Assembly: GCA_964549495.1 (NCBI GenBank)
Contig: CAZJWJ010000025.1
Coordinates: forward strand, 1-59,394
DNA length: 59,394 nt
Direction: 5' to 3'
From: JACKBJ01 sp964549495
Lineage (GTDB): Bacteria > Chloroflexota > Anaerolineae > Epilineales > Epilineaceae
The notes under the pieces were generated by a model that was not told where the DNA came from, ran no database searches, and saw nothing but the letters and a program-made list of their open reading frames with translations. Numbering within the stretch: the stretch's first letter is position 1; every line of letters starts with the position of its first letter. A program made the translations under genes and the position numbers. Positions 9,056 through 17,902 of the stretch are shown piece by piece.

Positions 9056-9889
9056 ATGGGTATCTTTCAGCGGATCGCCGATCTCTTTCGCATGATCTTC
9101 TCGGGATTCGTCAGCAGCGCCGAAGAGAACGTGCCGCTCGAGCGGCGCCTGGCCTACGATCGGCTCAAGCGAGCCGAGAACCTCAAGCAGCAGATGGGCG
9201 CAGCCGAGGACGTCGGCGCGGCCGCCGAGATGATGGTCCAGCAGCTGGCAGAGGCGCGCATCATGGCCGCCAACCTGCGCCAGGAGGCCAAGTCCCATCT
9301 GGAGGCCGCCGTCGCCGCCTCGCATCGTGGCGACACGGTCACCCAGGAGCAAGAGGAAGCGCGCGCCAGCGCCCTGGCCGAGGAACTGGCCCAAGCCGAG
9401 GCCGAGGTCCTCGGCCTCGAGCAGCTGGTCGAGGAATCCCTCTCGGACAAGAAGGAAGCCATCTCGATGGTCATCGACCAGTCCAAGGAGCTGGAGAAGC
9501 TGGCGCGCAACGACTCGCGGCTGGTGGCACGCGCGCGGATGACCGACATGCGCAAGCAGCAGCTGGAGCTTCGGGAGCGGATGATGGATCTGGTACCGGG
9601 CGATCAGAGCAACGTGCGCGCGCGCATGCAGGAAAAGGTCAACGAAGACGAGGCCCGCTATCGGGCGCGTCGTGACGTCGTCGATGCCATGTGGAAGAGC
9701 AAGCGCGACGTGCGGCAGTCGCGGGCGACCACCACGGCCGCGGGTGCGGCCAAGCTCGAGGAGCTCAAGCGTGAGATGGGCATCAGTGCGGCGCCGACCG
9801 CCCCCCAGCCGGCCGTCGAGCAGGCCGCGCGGGAAGAAGCGGCTCCCGAGGAGCAGCAGGCCCAGCAGGGCGGCGGCGCGGCCGGCTGA
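9056..9889 (+). CDS. pspA: PspA/IM30 family membrane-stress protein
   Basis: The protein is 277 aa, slightly longer than E. coli PspA. The ATG at 9056 follows AGGAGG (9040-9045) by 10 nt. The N-terminus MGIFQRIADLFRMIFSG is the amphipathic membrane-binding helix of the family. The rest is a long alpha-helical coiled coil rich in Glu, Ala, Gln and Arg, ending in a low-complexity tail (QPAVEQAAREEAAPEEQQ, then a Gly/Ala end). PspA/IM30/Vipp1 proteins bind and repair stressed cytoplasmic membranes as ESCRT-III-like polymers. No pspF or pspC is nearby. The next gene encodes an exported substrate-binding/OmpA-like fusion on the same strand. Confidence 0.92.
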   Translation: MGIFQRIADLFRMIFSGFVSSAEENVPLERRLAYDRLKRAENLKQQMGAAEDVGAAAEMMVQQLAEARIMAANLRQEAKSHLEAAVAASHRGDTVTQEQEEARASALAEELAQAEAEVLGLEQLVEESLSDKKEAISMVIDQSKELEKLARNDSRLVARARMTDMRKQQLELRERMMDLVPGDQSNVRARMQEKVNEDEARYRARRDVVDAMWKSKRDVRQSRATTTAAGAAKLEELKREMGISAAPTAPQPAVEQAAREEAAPEEQQAQQGGGAAG

Positions 9890-9977
9890 GCACCTGCCGG
9901 CAAGGCCCACCGGCTGGCGGCAGGGACTTCCGCGGCCAGCCCGGACAGCCTGGCCTCCGACTTGTGAAACCTAGCGC

Positions 9978-10005
9978 CCGTCCGGGACTTGCATGTCCCG
10001 GACGG
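9978..10005 (+). terminator. 11-bp hairpin between pspA and the next gene
   Basis: CCGTCCGGGAC (9978-9988) pairs perfectly with GTCCCGGACGG (9995-10005) around TTGCAT. Only weak T-richness follows (GGCTTCACC). It may be a leaky terminator or a processing site that sets relative levels of pspA and the downstream gene. Confidence 0.45.
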
Positions 10006-10034
10006 CTTCACCACCGAACACGAGGAGCAGGACG

Positions 10035-11768
10035 ATGAAGGTACGATGGGGCCGTGTCGCGATCGCCTTGCTGCTCTTGCTGCTGCTCTGCTCGGGGGTG
10101 ACCATCTTCCTGGTCAGCATGTCGGGCGACATGGCCGGCGGCATCGAGGACGCCGTGCAAGAGGCGCGACAGGTGGCCGAAGAGGCCGCCCGGGACCGGG
10201 GGCCGGCCGAGCGGGATCGCGAGGGAGCGGAGTCGGAGCCCGATGCCTATCCCGGTTCGACCCTTGCCGAGGACGGCGCGGATCCAGGTGATCCCGCCTT
10301 CCATGCCGATGCCGGTGAGGGCCTGCCGGCCTTCCGGGTCCTCAGCCTGCAGTACACGCCCTACATGGCCACCTTGGTGCACATGGACGCCGGCGGCTAC
10401 TTGGAGTCGCGCGGCTACGACCTGCAGATCGTCGACGTCTACGATCCCGAGGTCGATCTGGGCGAAGCCGAGCAATGCGAAGCGGTGGCCGCCGGCGAGT
10501 ACCACGCGCTGGCCACCACGCTGGACGCCACCCGAAAATGCGGCGAGGGTGTGGCGGTGGGCATTCCCATCGGTCAGAGCGCCGGCAACGACGCCATCGT
10601 GGTCAAGCCCGACGTGGACACCTGGGCCGAGATCTTCGACCACGCCATCGCCTTCACCGATGGCAGCGTCTCGGAGTACATGGCCTGCTTTGCCAGCCAC
10701 TCGGCCAGCCAGCCCATCGAGCTGGCCGTCCGCCGCGACGATGCCTCCGAGGCGGTGGACGACTGGATCAACTCGGGCGCCGAGCAGAACATCCTCTCGG
10801 TGGTGGCCTGGGAGCCCGAGGTCTCGCGCGCCCTTCAGGCCGTGCCCAACAGCCGCGTCATCCTCTCCTCGGAGGATGTGCGCCTGCTCTGGGACGTGAT
10901 CGAGTTCTCGACCGACCTGGCCGAGGCCGATCCGCAGGCTTACCTGGCCTTCACCGAGGCCTACTACGAAGCTCTGCTCGACTTGACCAACGATCCGGCC
11001 TCCGCGCTGGGCCGCATCGTCCAATGGGCCGGCGACGACGAGGGGCGCAACGCCCTCTTGACCGCTACCGCGGTCGACGCCTTCGTGGCCGACCTCGACA
11101 ACGAGGCCTTCGCCACCCTCCGCGACGCCGCCATCCTGATGGAGGAGGAGACGACCATCGTCAACCGCCTCGACGAGGCGGCCTTCTATTGGCAGTACTG
11201 CGGGGTGGACGTGCCCGAGGTGGCCGACGAGCGCCTCTTGATCCTGCCGCAGTTCGTGCTGCAGGTGGCCGAGGACGATCGGCTGCGCGGCCGGCCCAAC
11301 GAACGGCCCAGCGCCCAGGTCTTCCAGGTCAGCGACTTCACCGACGCCAGCGCGGTCTCCGACGAGCAGATCGAGTCGGCTCGCGTGCTCTTCGAAACGG
11401 GTGTCGACATCGAGTTCCTGGCCAACCGCACCGACTTCCGGAATCCCGAGGCGGCCTACGACACGCTCGAGAATGCCGTACGCTTCCTGCGCACCTGCCA
11501 GGACTGCGTGCTCGAGGTGCAGGGCGGCGCGGCCTATCCCGGCGATCGGATCTGCGCCAGCTGCACCGCCGAGGAATCCGATCGCCTGGCCATCGACCGC
11601 GGTCGTCGGGTCTTCGACGAGTTGCAGCAGCGTTTCGACGTCCCCGAGGTCCAACTGCGCTACATCGAGGAGCCCCACACGCCTCAGTACCCGGGCAGCA
11701 ATGTCGAGGAGGAGTTGCGACAGGATCGCCGAACCTTCCTCACCGGCTACCAGCTCGGCGGTCGCTGA
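10035..11768 (+). CDS. exported substrate-binding protein fused to an OmpA-like domain
   Basis: The protein is 577 aa. The ATG at 10035 has GAGGAG 7 nt upstream. An uncleaved anchor or signal (residues 3-25) leads into a Glu-rich linker. Residues about 95-400 resemble periplasmic binding proteins of the NMT1/THI5-like type (QYTPYMATLVHMDAGGYLESRGYD). The last 130 residues resemble the OmpA C-terminal peptidoglycan-binding fold (VDIEFLANRTDFRNP, then LEVQGG and DRLAIDRGRRVFDELQQRF). That domain contains two CxxC pairs, Cys488/Cys491 and Cys507/Cys510, 15 residues apart, as in a zinc ribbon. No permease or ATPase gene is adjacent, so it may sense a ligand and not transport it. Its position behind pspA suggests an envelope role (inference). 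Confidence 0.78.
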   Translation: MKVRWGRVAIALLLLLLLCSGVTIFLVSMSGDMAGGIEDAVQEARQVAEEAARDRGPAERDREGAESEPDAYPGSTLAEDGADPGDPAFHADAGEGLPAFRVLSLQYTPYMATLVHMDAGGYLESRGYDLQIVDVYDPEVDLGEAEQCEAVAAGEYHALATTLDATRKCGEGVAVGIPIGQSAGNDAIVVKPDVDTWAEIFDHAIAFTDGSVSEYMACFASHSASQPIELAVRRDDASEAVDDWINSGAEQNILSVVAWEPEVSRALQAVPNSRVILSSEDVRLLWDVIEFSTDLAEADPQAYLAFTEAYYEALLDLTNDPASALGRIVQWAGDDEGRNALLTATAVDAFVADLDNEAFATLRDAAILMEEETTIVNRLDEAAFYWQYCGVDVPEVADERLLILPQFVLQVAEDDRLRGRPNERPSAQVFQVSDFTDASAVSDEQIESARVLFETGVDIEFLANRTDFRNPEAAYDTLENAVRFLRTCQDCVLEVQGGAAYPGDRICASCTAEESDRLAIDRGRRVFDELQQRFDVPEVQLRYIEEPHTPQYPGSNVEEELRQDRRTFLTGYQLGGR

Positions 11769-11775
11769 GCCGCCT

Positions 11776-12939
11776 TCAGCGCCGGCGCTCCCGCTTGCGA
11801 CGGCTGCTCTTGCGCCGAAGGTCGTAGCGCTCGGCCAGCTCGGGGTCGGCGCGGAGCGCCTCGCGGCCTACCCGGTGCATCTCGGCGGCCAAATCGAGCA
11901 GCCGGCCCAGCTCGAGCTGGTCGACGTCGTAGTCGGGTCGGCTGTCGTAGAGCTCGTCGAGGAGCTCGTCGGAGACCTCGACCATGCCCATGCCGCGCAG
12001 GGCGCGCATCAGGCCGCCCCGGATGCGCCGCCCGCGCCCCTTCTGCCGCTGCAGCCAGCTGTCCTCGAAGTCGACCAGCCCCGCCTTGCGCATCCAGACC
12101 AGCGAGCCCAGGACGCCGCCTTCGGGCGGGACGCCGGCCAGCCGGCCGGCGGCATGCAGGTAGCCCTTGCGCTTGTCGGCCGGCTGCGACTCGTCCAGCA
12201 CCAACAGGCGTCCGATGGTGTGCCGCACGCAGGAGCGGAAAGCCGGCTCGTTGGTGCTGCCCTGGATCGTGCTCTCGAAGAGCATGGCCAAGCCCGTGTC
12301 GGCCCGCATGCCCGGCAAGGTGGCAAAGAGGCTGTAGAGCGGCACCGCGTCGACGGCCAGCATGCTGGGCGCGGCGGCCTGGTGGGACTGCCAGGGCTCG
12401 CGGGCGGCGCCGATGGCGCCCAGGATGGACAGCTCGCCGATGGCCAGATCGCGCCTTGCCCCGGCCGCGTCGAGCACGCTGTAGGAGACCTGGTCCTCGG
12501 CCCTGCGATCGGGCGTATCGGCGAAGTCGATGGCCGAGCCGGTCATCACGTAGCTGACCGGGATGATGGTGGCGAAGGGAACCTTGCGCGGCTCCAGCCG
12601 CGCGCCCCGGAAGTTGGCCAGGTCGCGGCGCGCCGTCTCGCCCAGGTCCTCGACGGTCGTGGTGGCCGCCGGCAGACCGTCGCGGGTCCAGCCGACGAAG
12701 AACCAGCGACCGCGCAGGCCGCGCGCGGTGCTGACCACGGCCGCCGCCAGGCGCTCGATCAGGGGGCCGGCCGGCTCGACCGGCGCCGCGATGGGCTCGG
12801 CGACGGGACGGCTGGCTTGGTTCGGCTCCCCACGAACCGACTCACCGCTCGAATTCCGAGCCTCATCGTGGGACTCGTCGCGGTCCGGGCTGTCTTGATT
12901 CTCGGACCGGCGCTCCGGCCTGGGTTCGGGGCTCATCAT
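11776..12939 (-). CDS. hypothetical protein with leaderless promoter
   Basis: The protein is 387 aa with no recognised family. The first 55 residues are hydrophilic and disordered (Arg, Glu, Ser, Asp rich). A compact, mixed alpha/beta region follows (RGRWFFVGWTRDGLP, VPFATIIPVSYVMTG). The C-terminus is very basic (RKSSRRKRERRR), hinting at nucleic acid or membrane binding. No signal peptide or membrane segment is evident. Two ATGs are adjacent at 12939 and 12936 and no Shine-Dalgarno sequence precedes them. A strong promoter ends 6 nt upstream, so the mRNA is probably leaderless. The gene converges on the SBP-OmpA gene with 7 nt between stops. Confidence 0.75.
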   Translation of the reverse strand: MMSPEPRPERRSENQDSPDRDESHDEARNSSGESVRGEPNQASRPVAEPIAAPVEPAGPLIERLAAAVVSTARGLRGRWFFVGWTRDGLPAATTTVEDLGETARRDLANFRGARLEPRKVPFATIIPVSYVMTGSAIDFADTPDRRAEDQVSYSVLDAAGARRDLAIGELSILGAIGAAREPWQSHQAAAPSMLAVDAVPLYSLFATLPGMRADTGLAMLFESTIQGSTNEPAFRSCVRHTIGRLLVLDESQPADKRKGYLHAAGRLAGVPPEGGVLGSLVWMRKAGLVDFEDSWLQRQKGRGRRIRGGLMRALRGMGMVEVSDELLDELYDSRPDYDVDQLELGRLLDLAAEMHRVGREALRADPELAERYDLRRKSSRRKRERRR

Positions 12940-12945
12940 CGCTCG

Positions 12946-12974
12946 AATGTAGCCGTGGGCCCGAGCCTTGTCAA
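12946..12974 (-). promoter_or_regulatory. consensus promoter producing a leaderless mRNA
   Basis: On the minus strand: TTGACA (12974-12969, perfect), a 17-nt spacer, then TACATT (12951-12946). Only 6 nt separate the -10 box from the ATG at 12939, so the predicted +1 falls at or beside the A of the start codon. Confidence 0.6.
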
Positions 12975-13040
12975 CGCTGGAAGGCGGCGCTTGCGCGGTG
13001 CAGCGTCACGATTCGCCCGGGCCCATCGACCGGGCGCTAC

Positions 13041-13067
13041 GCGGGCCGGCCCGCCTCGGGCTATGAT
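13041..13067 (+). promoter_or_regulatory. 14-bp palindrome and -10 box upstream of tex
   Basis: GCGGGCCGGCCCGC (13041-13054) is a perfect palindrome located where a -35 element would be, followed by TATGAT (13062-13067), 5/6 to the -10 consensus. It could be an operator over a weak promoter. The start would be near 13074, 86 nt before the GTG at 13160. Confidence 0.3.
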
Positions 13068-13159
13068 TGCCGCTGGTCGCGGGAGCACGGGTCCGCGCGC
13101 CGCGACGAAGCGCCCGGACCGTCCGTGAATCCCACCGCGCAGCCCTTCGGAGCCCCGAC

Positions 13160-15328
13160 GTGAGCCCCAACCCACCGCCTGCCCAGCGCCATGCCCGCAT
13201 CCTGGCCGACGAGATCGACCTGCGCGTCGAGCAAGCCGGCGCGGCCATCGAGCTCCTGGACGCCGGCAACACCCTGCCCTTCATCGCCCGCTATCGCAAG
13301 GAAGCCACCGGTGGCCTGGACGATGCCCAGCTGCGCCAGCTGGTCTCGCGGCTGGAGAGCCTGCGGGCCCTGGACGATCGCCGCGGGACCATCCTGGCCT
13401 CGATCGAGGAGCAGGGCCTGCTCACAGATGCGCTGCGGGCGGAGATCGAGGCAGCCTCGACGCGCACCGAGCTCGAGGACCTCTACCAACCCTACAAGCC
13501 CAAGCGGCGGACGCGGGCCAGCGACGCGCGCGAGAAGGGCCTGCAGGGCTTGGCCGACTTGATCCTCGAGCAGGCGCGGCTGCCGCAGCCGGCCCGCGCC
13601 ATCGCGCGGCGCTTCGTCAGCGGCCAATGCCCTGGCGTGGACGAGGCCCTGGCCGGCGCGCGCGACATCGTGGCCGAGACCATCGCCGACCACGCCGCGG
13701 TGCGCAGCGCCACCCGCGCCAAGGCCATGGAGTGGGCCAGCTTGGGCGCCAAGCGCATCGCCGGCAGCCAGGACCCCAAGGGCACCTACGAGACCTACTA
13801 CGACTTCTCACAGCGCCTCTCGCGCTTGCAGCACTACCAGGTGCTGGCGCTGGACCGGGCCGAGCGAGAGAAGGTGCTGCGCCTGCGCGTCGACATCCCC
13901 GAGCGCGACTGGCGCGAGGCGGTCTGGTCGCAGTTCCGGCCGGATCGTCGCTCGCCCCTGGCCGAGGAGATGGCCGCGGCCATCGAGGACGGGGCCAAGC
14001 GCCTGCTCCTACCGGCCATCCAGCGCGACGTCCGCCGCGCGCTGAGCGAGGCGGCCGGCCGGCACGCCATCGAGGTCTTCGCCCGCAACCTCGAGTCGCT
14101 CTTGCTCCAGCCGCCCTTGGCCGGCCGGACCATCCTGGGCCTCGACCCGGGCCTGCGCACCGGCTGCAAGGTGGCGGTGGTCGACCCGACCGGTCGCGTC
14201 TTGGACAGCGGCACGATCTACCCCCACCCGCCGCAGCGCCAGGCCGAGCAGGCCGTCTCCCGCATCGAGGCCTGGGTCCAGCGCCACGGGGTCGACCTGA
14301 TCGCCATCGGCAACGGCACCGCCTCGCGCGAGACCGAGGCCTTGGTGGCCGACCTCACCCGGCAGCGCGAGGGCCTGCACTACCTGATCGTCGACGAGTC
14401 CGGCGCCAGCGTCTACAGCGCCAGCGAGCTGGCGGCCGAGGAGCTGCCGGGCATGGACGTCAGCCTGCGCGGCGCGGTGTCCATCGCCCGCCGGGTGGGC
14501 GATCCGCTGGCCGAGCTGGTCAAGATCGATCCGCGCTCCATCGGCGTCGGGCTCTACCAACACGACCTGGATCAGAAGGACCTGAGCCGCGCCCTGGACG
14601 GCGTGATCGAGCGCGTGGTCTCGCGGGTGGGCGTCGAGGTCAACACGGCCTCGCCGGCCCTGCTCTCGCGGGTGGCCGGCATCGGGCCCAAGCTGGCCGC
14701 AGCCATCGTCGCCCACCGCGATCAGCAAGGCCCCTTCGCCGCTCGCCGCGACCTGCTGGACGTGCCCGGCCTGGGCCCCAAGTCCTTCGAGCAAGCCGCC
14801 GGCTTCCTGCGCATCCGGGACGGGCGCGAGCCGCTGGACGCCAGCGCCATCCATCCGGAGAGCTATCCGGCCGCGCGGGCCATCCTGAAGGCCGCCGGCC
14901 TCTCGCCCAAGAGCGACCCGGATGCCCGCGGCCCGGCCCTGCGCGCCCTGCTCGATGCCCGGCCCGAGGCCGAGCTGGCGGCCTCGCTGGGCGTCGGCCG
15001 GCCCACCCTGCTCGACATCCTCGAGCAGCTGCAGCGCCCGGGCCGCGACCCGCGCGAGGAGATGCCCCCGCCGCTCTTGCGCAGCGATGTCTTGTCGATG
15101 GACGACCTGACGCCCGGCATGCGCCTCTCGGGCACGGTGCGCAACGTGGTCGACTTCGGCGCCTTCATCGACATCGGCGTCAAGCAGGACGGCCTGATGC
15201 ACGTCAGCCGCATGCCCCGCGGCCTGCGCCTGGCCGCCGGCGAGGTCATCGAGGTGGAGGTGCAGGGCGTCGAGCCCGAGCGCGGCCGCATCGCCCTGGC
15301 CTGGCCGCGCGGGCCGGACGTCGATTGA
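13160..15328 (+). CDS. tex: Tex, S1-domain RNA-binding transcription accessory protein
   Basis: The protein is 722 aa and ends with an S1 domain, in line with the Tex family. I chose the GTG at 13160 because GGAG lies 7 nt upstream and the first residues (SPNPPPAQRHARILADEIDL) fit the family N-terminus; no in-frame ATG fits as well. Domains in order: helical N-terminal region (LPFIARYRKEATGGLDD, residues about 35-60), a YqgF/RNase H-like domain from about residue 323 (ILGLDPGLRTGCKVAVVD), helix-hairpin-helix pairs near 505-560 (VAGIGPKLAAAIVAHR), and the S1 domain at about 650-715 (GTVRNVVDFGAFIDIGVKQDGLMH). Tex binds nucleic acid and the transcription machinery. The M60-like protease gene follows after 101 nt. 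Confidence 0.95.
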   Translation: MSPNPPPAQRHARILADEIDLRVEQAGAAIELLDAGNTLPFIARYRKEATGGLDDAQLRQLVSRLESLRALDDRRGTILASIEEQGLLTDALRAEIEAASTRTELEDLYQPYKPKRRTRASDAREKGLQGLADLILEQARLPQPARAIARRFVSGQCPGVDEALAGARDIVAETIADHAAVRSATRAKAMEWASLGAKRIAGSQDPKGTYETYYDFSQRLSRLQHYQVLALDRAEREKVLRLRVDIPERDWREAVWSQFRPDRRSPLAEEMAAAIEDGAKRLLLPAIQRDVRRALSEAAGRHAIEVFARNLESLLLQPPLAGRTILGLDPGLRTGCKVAVVDPTGRVLDSGTIYPHPPQRQAEQAVSRIEAWVQRHGVDLIAIGNGTASRETEALVADLTRQREGLHYLIVDESGASVYSASELAAEELPGMDVSLRGAVSIARRVGDPLAELVKIDPRSIGVGLYQHDLDQKDLSRALDGVIERVVSRVGVEVNTASPALLSRVAGIGPKLAAAIVAHRDQQGPFAARRDLLDVPGLGPKSFEQAAGFLRIRDGREPLDASAIHPESYPAARAILKAAGLSPKSDPDARGPALRALLDARPEAELAASLGVGRPTLLDILEQLQRPGRDPREEMPPPLLRSDVLSMDDLTPGMRLSGTVRNVVDFGAFIDIGVKQDGLMHVSRMPRGLRLAAGEVIEVEVQGVEPERGRIALAWPRGPDVD

Positions 15329-15429
15329 GTTCGCCATGCATCCCAAGTCGGCGCAGCTCCACGGACCGAGACCGCTTCGTGGTGCGAGCTAGCCGCATGG
15401 GAGCCTTCCAAGACCACGGAGAAGAGATC

Positions 15430-17895
15430 ATGCCGCGCAGCGACCATCCCCGACTGAAGGGCTCTGGCCATCGAGCTCGACCCTTGATGTCCTCGAACAA
15501 TCGGCCGCCATGGGCCGTCGGTCTCCTGCTCGCGTCGCTCCTGCTGCTCGCGACGGCGAGCGCGGAGCCGGCCCGCGCCGATGCGGCCGACCTGAACCTC
15601 ATCCTGGACGGCGTCTCCGAGATCGCCGCGCCCGGCGTGCCCGGACCGCTCTGCGTCTTCGGTCCGGATGCCTTCCCGCTGGTGGTCGGCGGCGCCAGCG
15701 GCGGCACGGTCGAGCCGGTCGCGGCGGCCGGCCGGCTCGGCAGCGGCCGCGTGGCGGCCTTGGGACATGGCGGCTACACCGGCAAGGGCACGCTGGACGC
15801 GGCCGACACCGGTCGCCTGATGGACAACCTGATCCGTTGGGCGGCCGCCGGGGCAGGCAGCCCGCGGGTCGGGGTCTACCAGGATGCGAACTTGGTGCAG
15901 ACGCTGGTCGAACGCGGCTTCGATGCGCGGGCGGTGAGCCTGGACGAAGTCGACTCGGTCGAGGTGCTCTTCGCGCCCAGCTGGAACAATCCCCAGGCCG
16001 AGATCGAGGCCCTGCAGGCCTGGGTGCGCGCCGGCGGCGGGCTGATCACGGCCTCCACCGGCTGGGGCTGGCAGCAGCTCCACGCCGACCGGGACATCCT
16101 GACCGACTTCGGCGGCAACCGGCTACTCGCGCCGGCCGGCATCGCTTGGGCCGACGCCTACCTCTCGACCACCAGCGCCGCCGGCTACGATGCTTCGAGC
16201 CCGCCGCCGGCCTTGACCCACGCCGCCATCGCGACCGAGCGCCTGGTCGAGGAGTCGGCTGGCGGCACGGCCTTGAGCGACGCGGAGCGCAATCAGGCCT
16301 CGACCACCCTCACCCAGGCCGCCCGCTGCCTGCCCGTGGATGACGATCTCTTGCTCCCGCGTTTGCGGGAGCTGGCCGAGGATCCGGATGTGCACTGGAT
16401 CCCGAGCAAGGAGCAGCCCATCGAGCAGGCCAACATCCTGGGCAAGGTCCTGCTCATCCTGCAGGAGCGTGACTACCTGCGGCTGCCCGAATCGCATCGC
16501 CAGCCGCATCCGGCTGCCCGCTTCCATCCGGGTTCCGTCGATCCCGAGGCGGAGCGGGTCACGCGGACCATCGCGATCGACACCGACCGGCCGCGCTGGC
16601 ATTCGACCGGGCTCTACGCCGCGCCGGGCGAGCCCATCCGGGTGCGCATCCCCGAGTCGGCGATCGACGCTGGGCTGCGCCTGCGCATCGGCGCGCATTC
16701 GGACGCGGTCCACGGCCGGGCCCGCTGGCGCCGCGCGCCGCGTATCAGCTACGACTGGCCCTTGGAGGCCGTCGAGACCGGGCGCGCCAACGCCTTCGGC
16801 GGCCTGGTCTACATCGACGTGGACGCGAACGCCAGCGCGGGCTTGGGGACGGTCGAGGTCGAGATCGAGGGCGCGATCGAGGCGCCGCTCTTCCTGCGCG
16901 GCCAGACCGAACCCGCAGACTGGGCCGAGATCCGCCGGCTGCCCGGACCCTGGGCCGAGATCGGTTCGGACAAGATGGTCATCACCGTACCATCGGCGGC
17001 CATCCGCGAGCTCGAGGATCCCGCGGCCGTGGTCGAGACCTGGGACCGGATCATGGACCTCTGCGCAGAGCTGGCGGCCCTGTCCACCGACCGGAGGTCG
17101 CCGGAGCGCATCGTACCCGATGTCGAGATCTCGGCCGGCTACATGCACGCCGGCTACCCGATCATGACCCACGACGACCAGTACGAGCGCCTGGCGGATG
17201 TTTCGCATCTGCGCGGCGAGGGCAGCTGGGGCCTCTTCCACGAGGTGGGGCACAATCACCAGAGCCGATACTGGACCTTCGACGGCACGGGCGAGGTGAC
17301 CGTCAACCTCTTCACACTCTACGTCTTCGAGCACCTGGTCGGCACCCCGGTGGCCGAGCACGAGCGCGGCTCGGATGCATTCCTGGCCGAGCAGATGGCC
17401 AAGTACGACTTCGCGAGCCCCGACTTCGAGCAGTGGAAGTCCGATCCCTTCCTGGCCCTGGCGATGTACGTCCAGCTGCAGCATGCCTTTGGATGGGATG
17501 CCTACCGTCAGGTCTTCGAGGCCTACCGCGGGGTCCCGAGCGAGGAGCTGCCCTCGAACGACCCGGAGGAGCGGGACCAGTGGATGGTCCGCTTCTCGCG
17601 CCAGGTGGGCTACGACCTGGGCCCCTTCTTCGAATGGTGGGGCATCCCGGTCAGTCAGGCGGCACGCGACCGCATAGCGGACCTGCCTGCCTGGCTACCG
17701 GCCGGCTTCCCGCCTCACGACCCGCAGCCGACCCCGCCGCTGCATACGCCCGGACCGACCCGAGCGGTCACCGCCACCGCCACCGATACCCCGACCGCGA
17801 CGGCGGAGCCGATGCCCAGTGCGACATCGACGACGACCGGCGCGGCGGCTGTCGACGCGCTCTACCTGCCGCTGCTCTGGGTGCCCCAGGACTGA
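15430..17895 (+). CDS. secreted M60-like (enhancin/TCAF-type) zinc metalloprotease
   Basis: The protein is 821 aa. The ATG at 15430 has GGAG 8 nt upstream; an in-frame ATG at 15487 is the alternative. A signal peptide (VGLLLASLLLLATASAEPARA) is followed by a Rossmann/GATase-like domain (PRVGVYQDANLVQTLVERGFD, then ALQAWVRAGGGLITASTGWGW). A beta-rich module and then the peptidase domain follow. His604-Glu605-x-x-His608 (HEVGHNHQ) and Glu622 fit the gluzincin HExxH...E pattern of family M60. M60 enzymes cut glycoproteins such as mucins; vertebrate TCAF proteins share the same domain order. The C-terminus is a Thr/Pro/Ala linker (TATATDTPTATAEP) and a short tail (ALYLPLLW), a possible sorting or anchoring end. 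The glycosyltransferase starts 7 nt after the stop. Confidence 0.88.
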   Translation: MPRSDHPRLKGSGHRARPLMSSNNRPPWAVGLLLASLLLLATASAEPARADAADLNLILDGVSEIAAPGVPGPLCVFGPDAFPLVVGGASGGTVEPVAAAGRLGSGRVAALGHGGYTGKGTLDAADTGRLMDNLIRWAAAGAGSPRVGVYQDANLVQTLVERGFDARAVSLDEVDSVEVLFAPSWNNPQAEIEALQAWVRAGGGLITASTGWGWQQLHADRDILTDFGGNRLLAPAGIAWADAYLSTTSAAGYDASSPPPALTHAAIATERLVEESAGGTALSDAERNQASTTLTQAARCLPVDDDLLLPRLRELAEDPDVHWIPSKEQPIEQANILGKVLLILQERDYLRLPESHRQPHPAARFHPGSVDPEAERVTRTIAIDTDRPRWHSTGLYAAPGEPIRVRIPESAIDAGLRLRIGAHSDAVHGRARWRRAPRISYDWPLEAVETGRANAFGGLVYIDVDANASAGLGTVEVEIEGAIEAPLFLRGQTEPADWAEIRRLPGPWAEIGSDKMVITVPSAAIRELEDPAAVVETWDRIMDLCAELAALSTDRRSPERIVPDVEISAGYMHAGYPIMTHDDQYERLADVSHLRGEGSWGLFHEVGHNHQSRYWTFDGTGEVTVNLFTLYVFEHLVGTPVAEHERGSDAFLAEQMAKYDFASPDFEQWKSDPFLALAMYVQLQHAFGWDAYRQVFEAYRGVPSEELPSNDPEERDQWMVRFSRQVGYDLGPFFEWWGIPVSQAARDRIADLPAWLPAGFPPHDPQPTPPLHTPGPTRAVTATATDTPTATAEPMPSATSTTTGAAAVDALYLPLLWVPQD

Positions 17896-17902
17896 ACTCC
17901 GC

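Noticed and set aside
13627..15429. 600-codon upstream extension of the M60 protease
   Set aside because: It overlaps tex in another frame and is Arg/Pro-rich. The signal peptide and ribosome-binding site fix the start at 15430.
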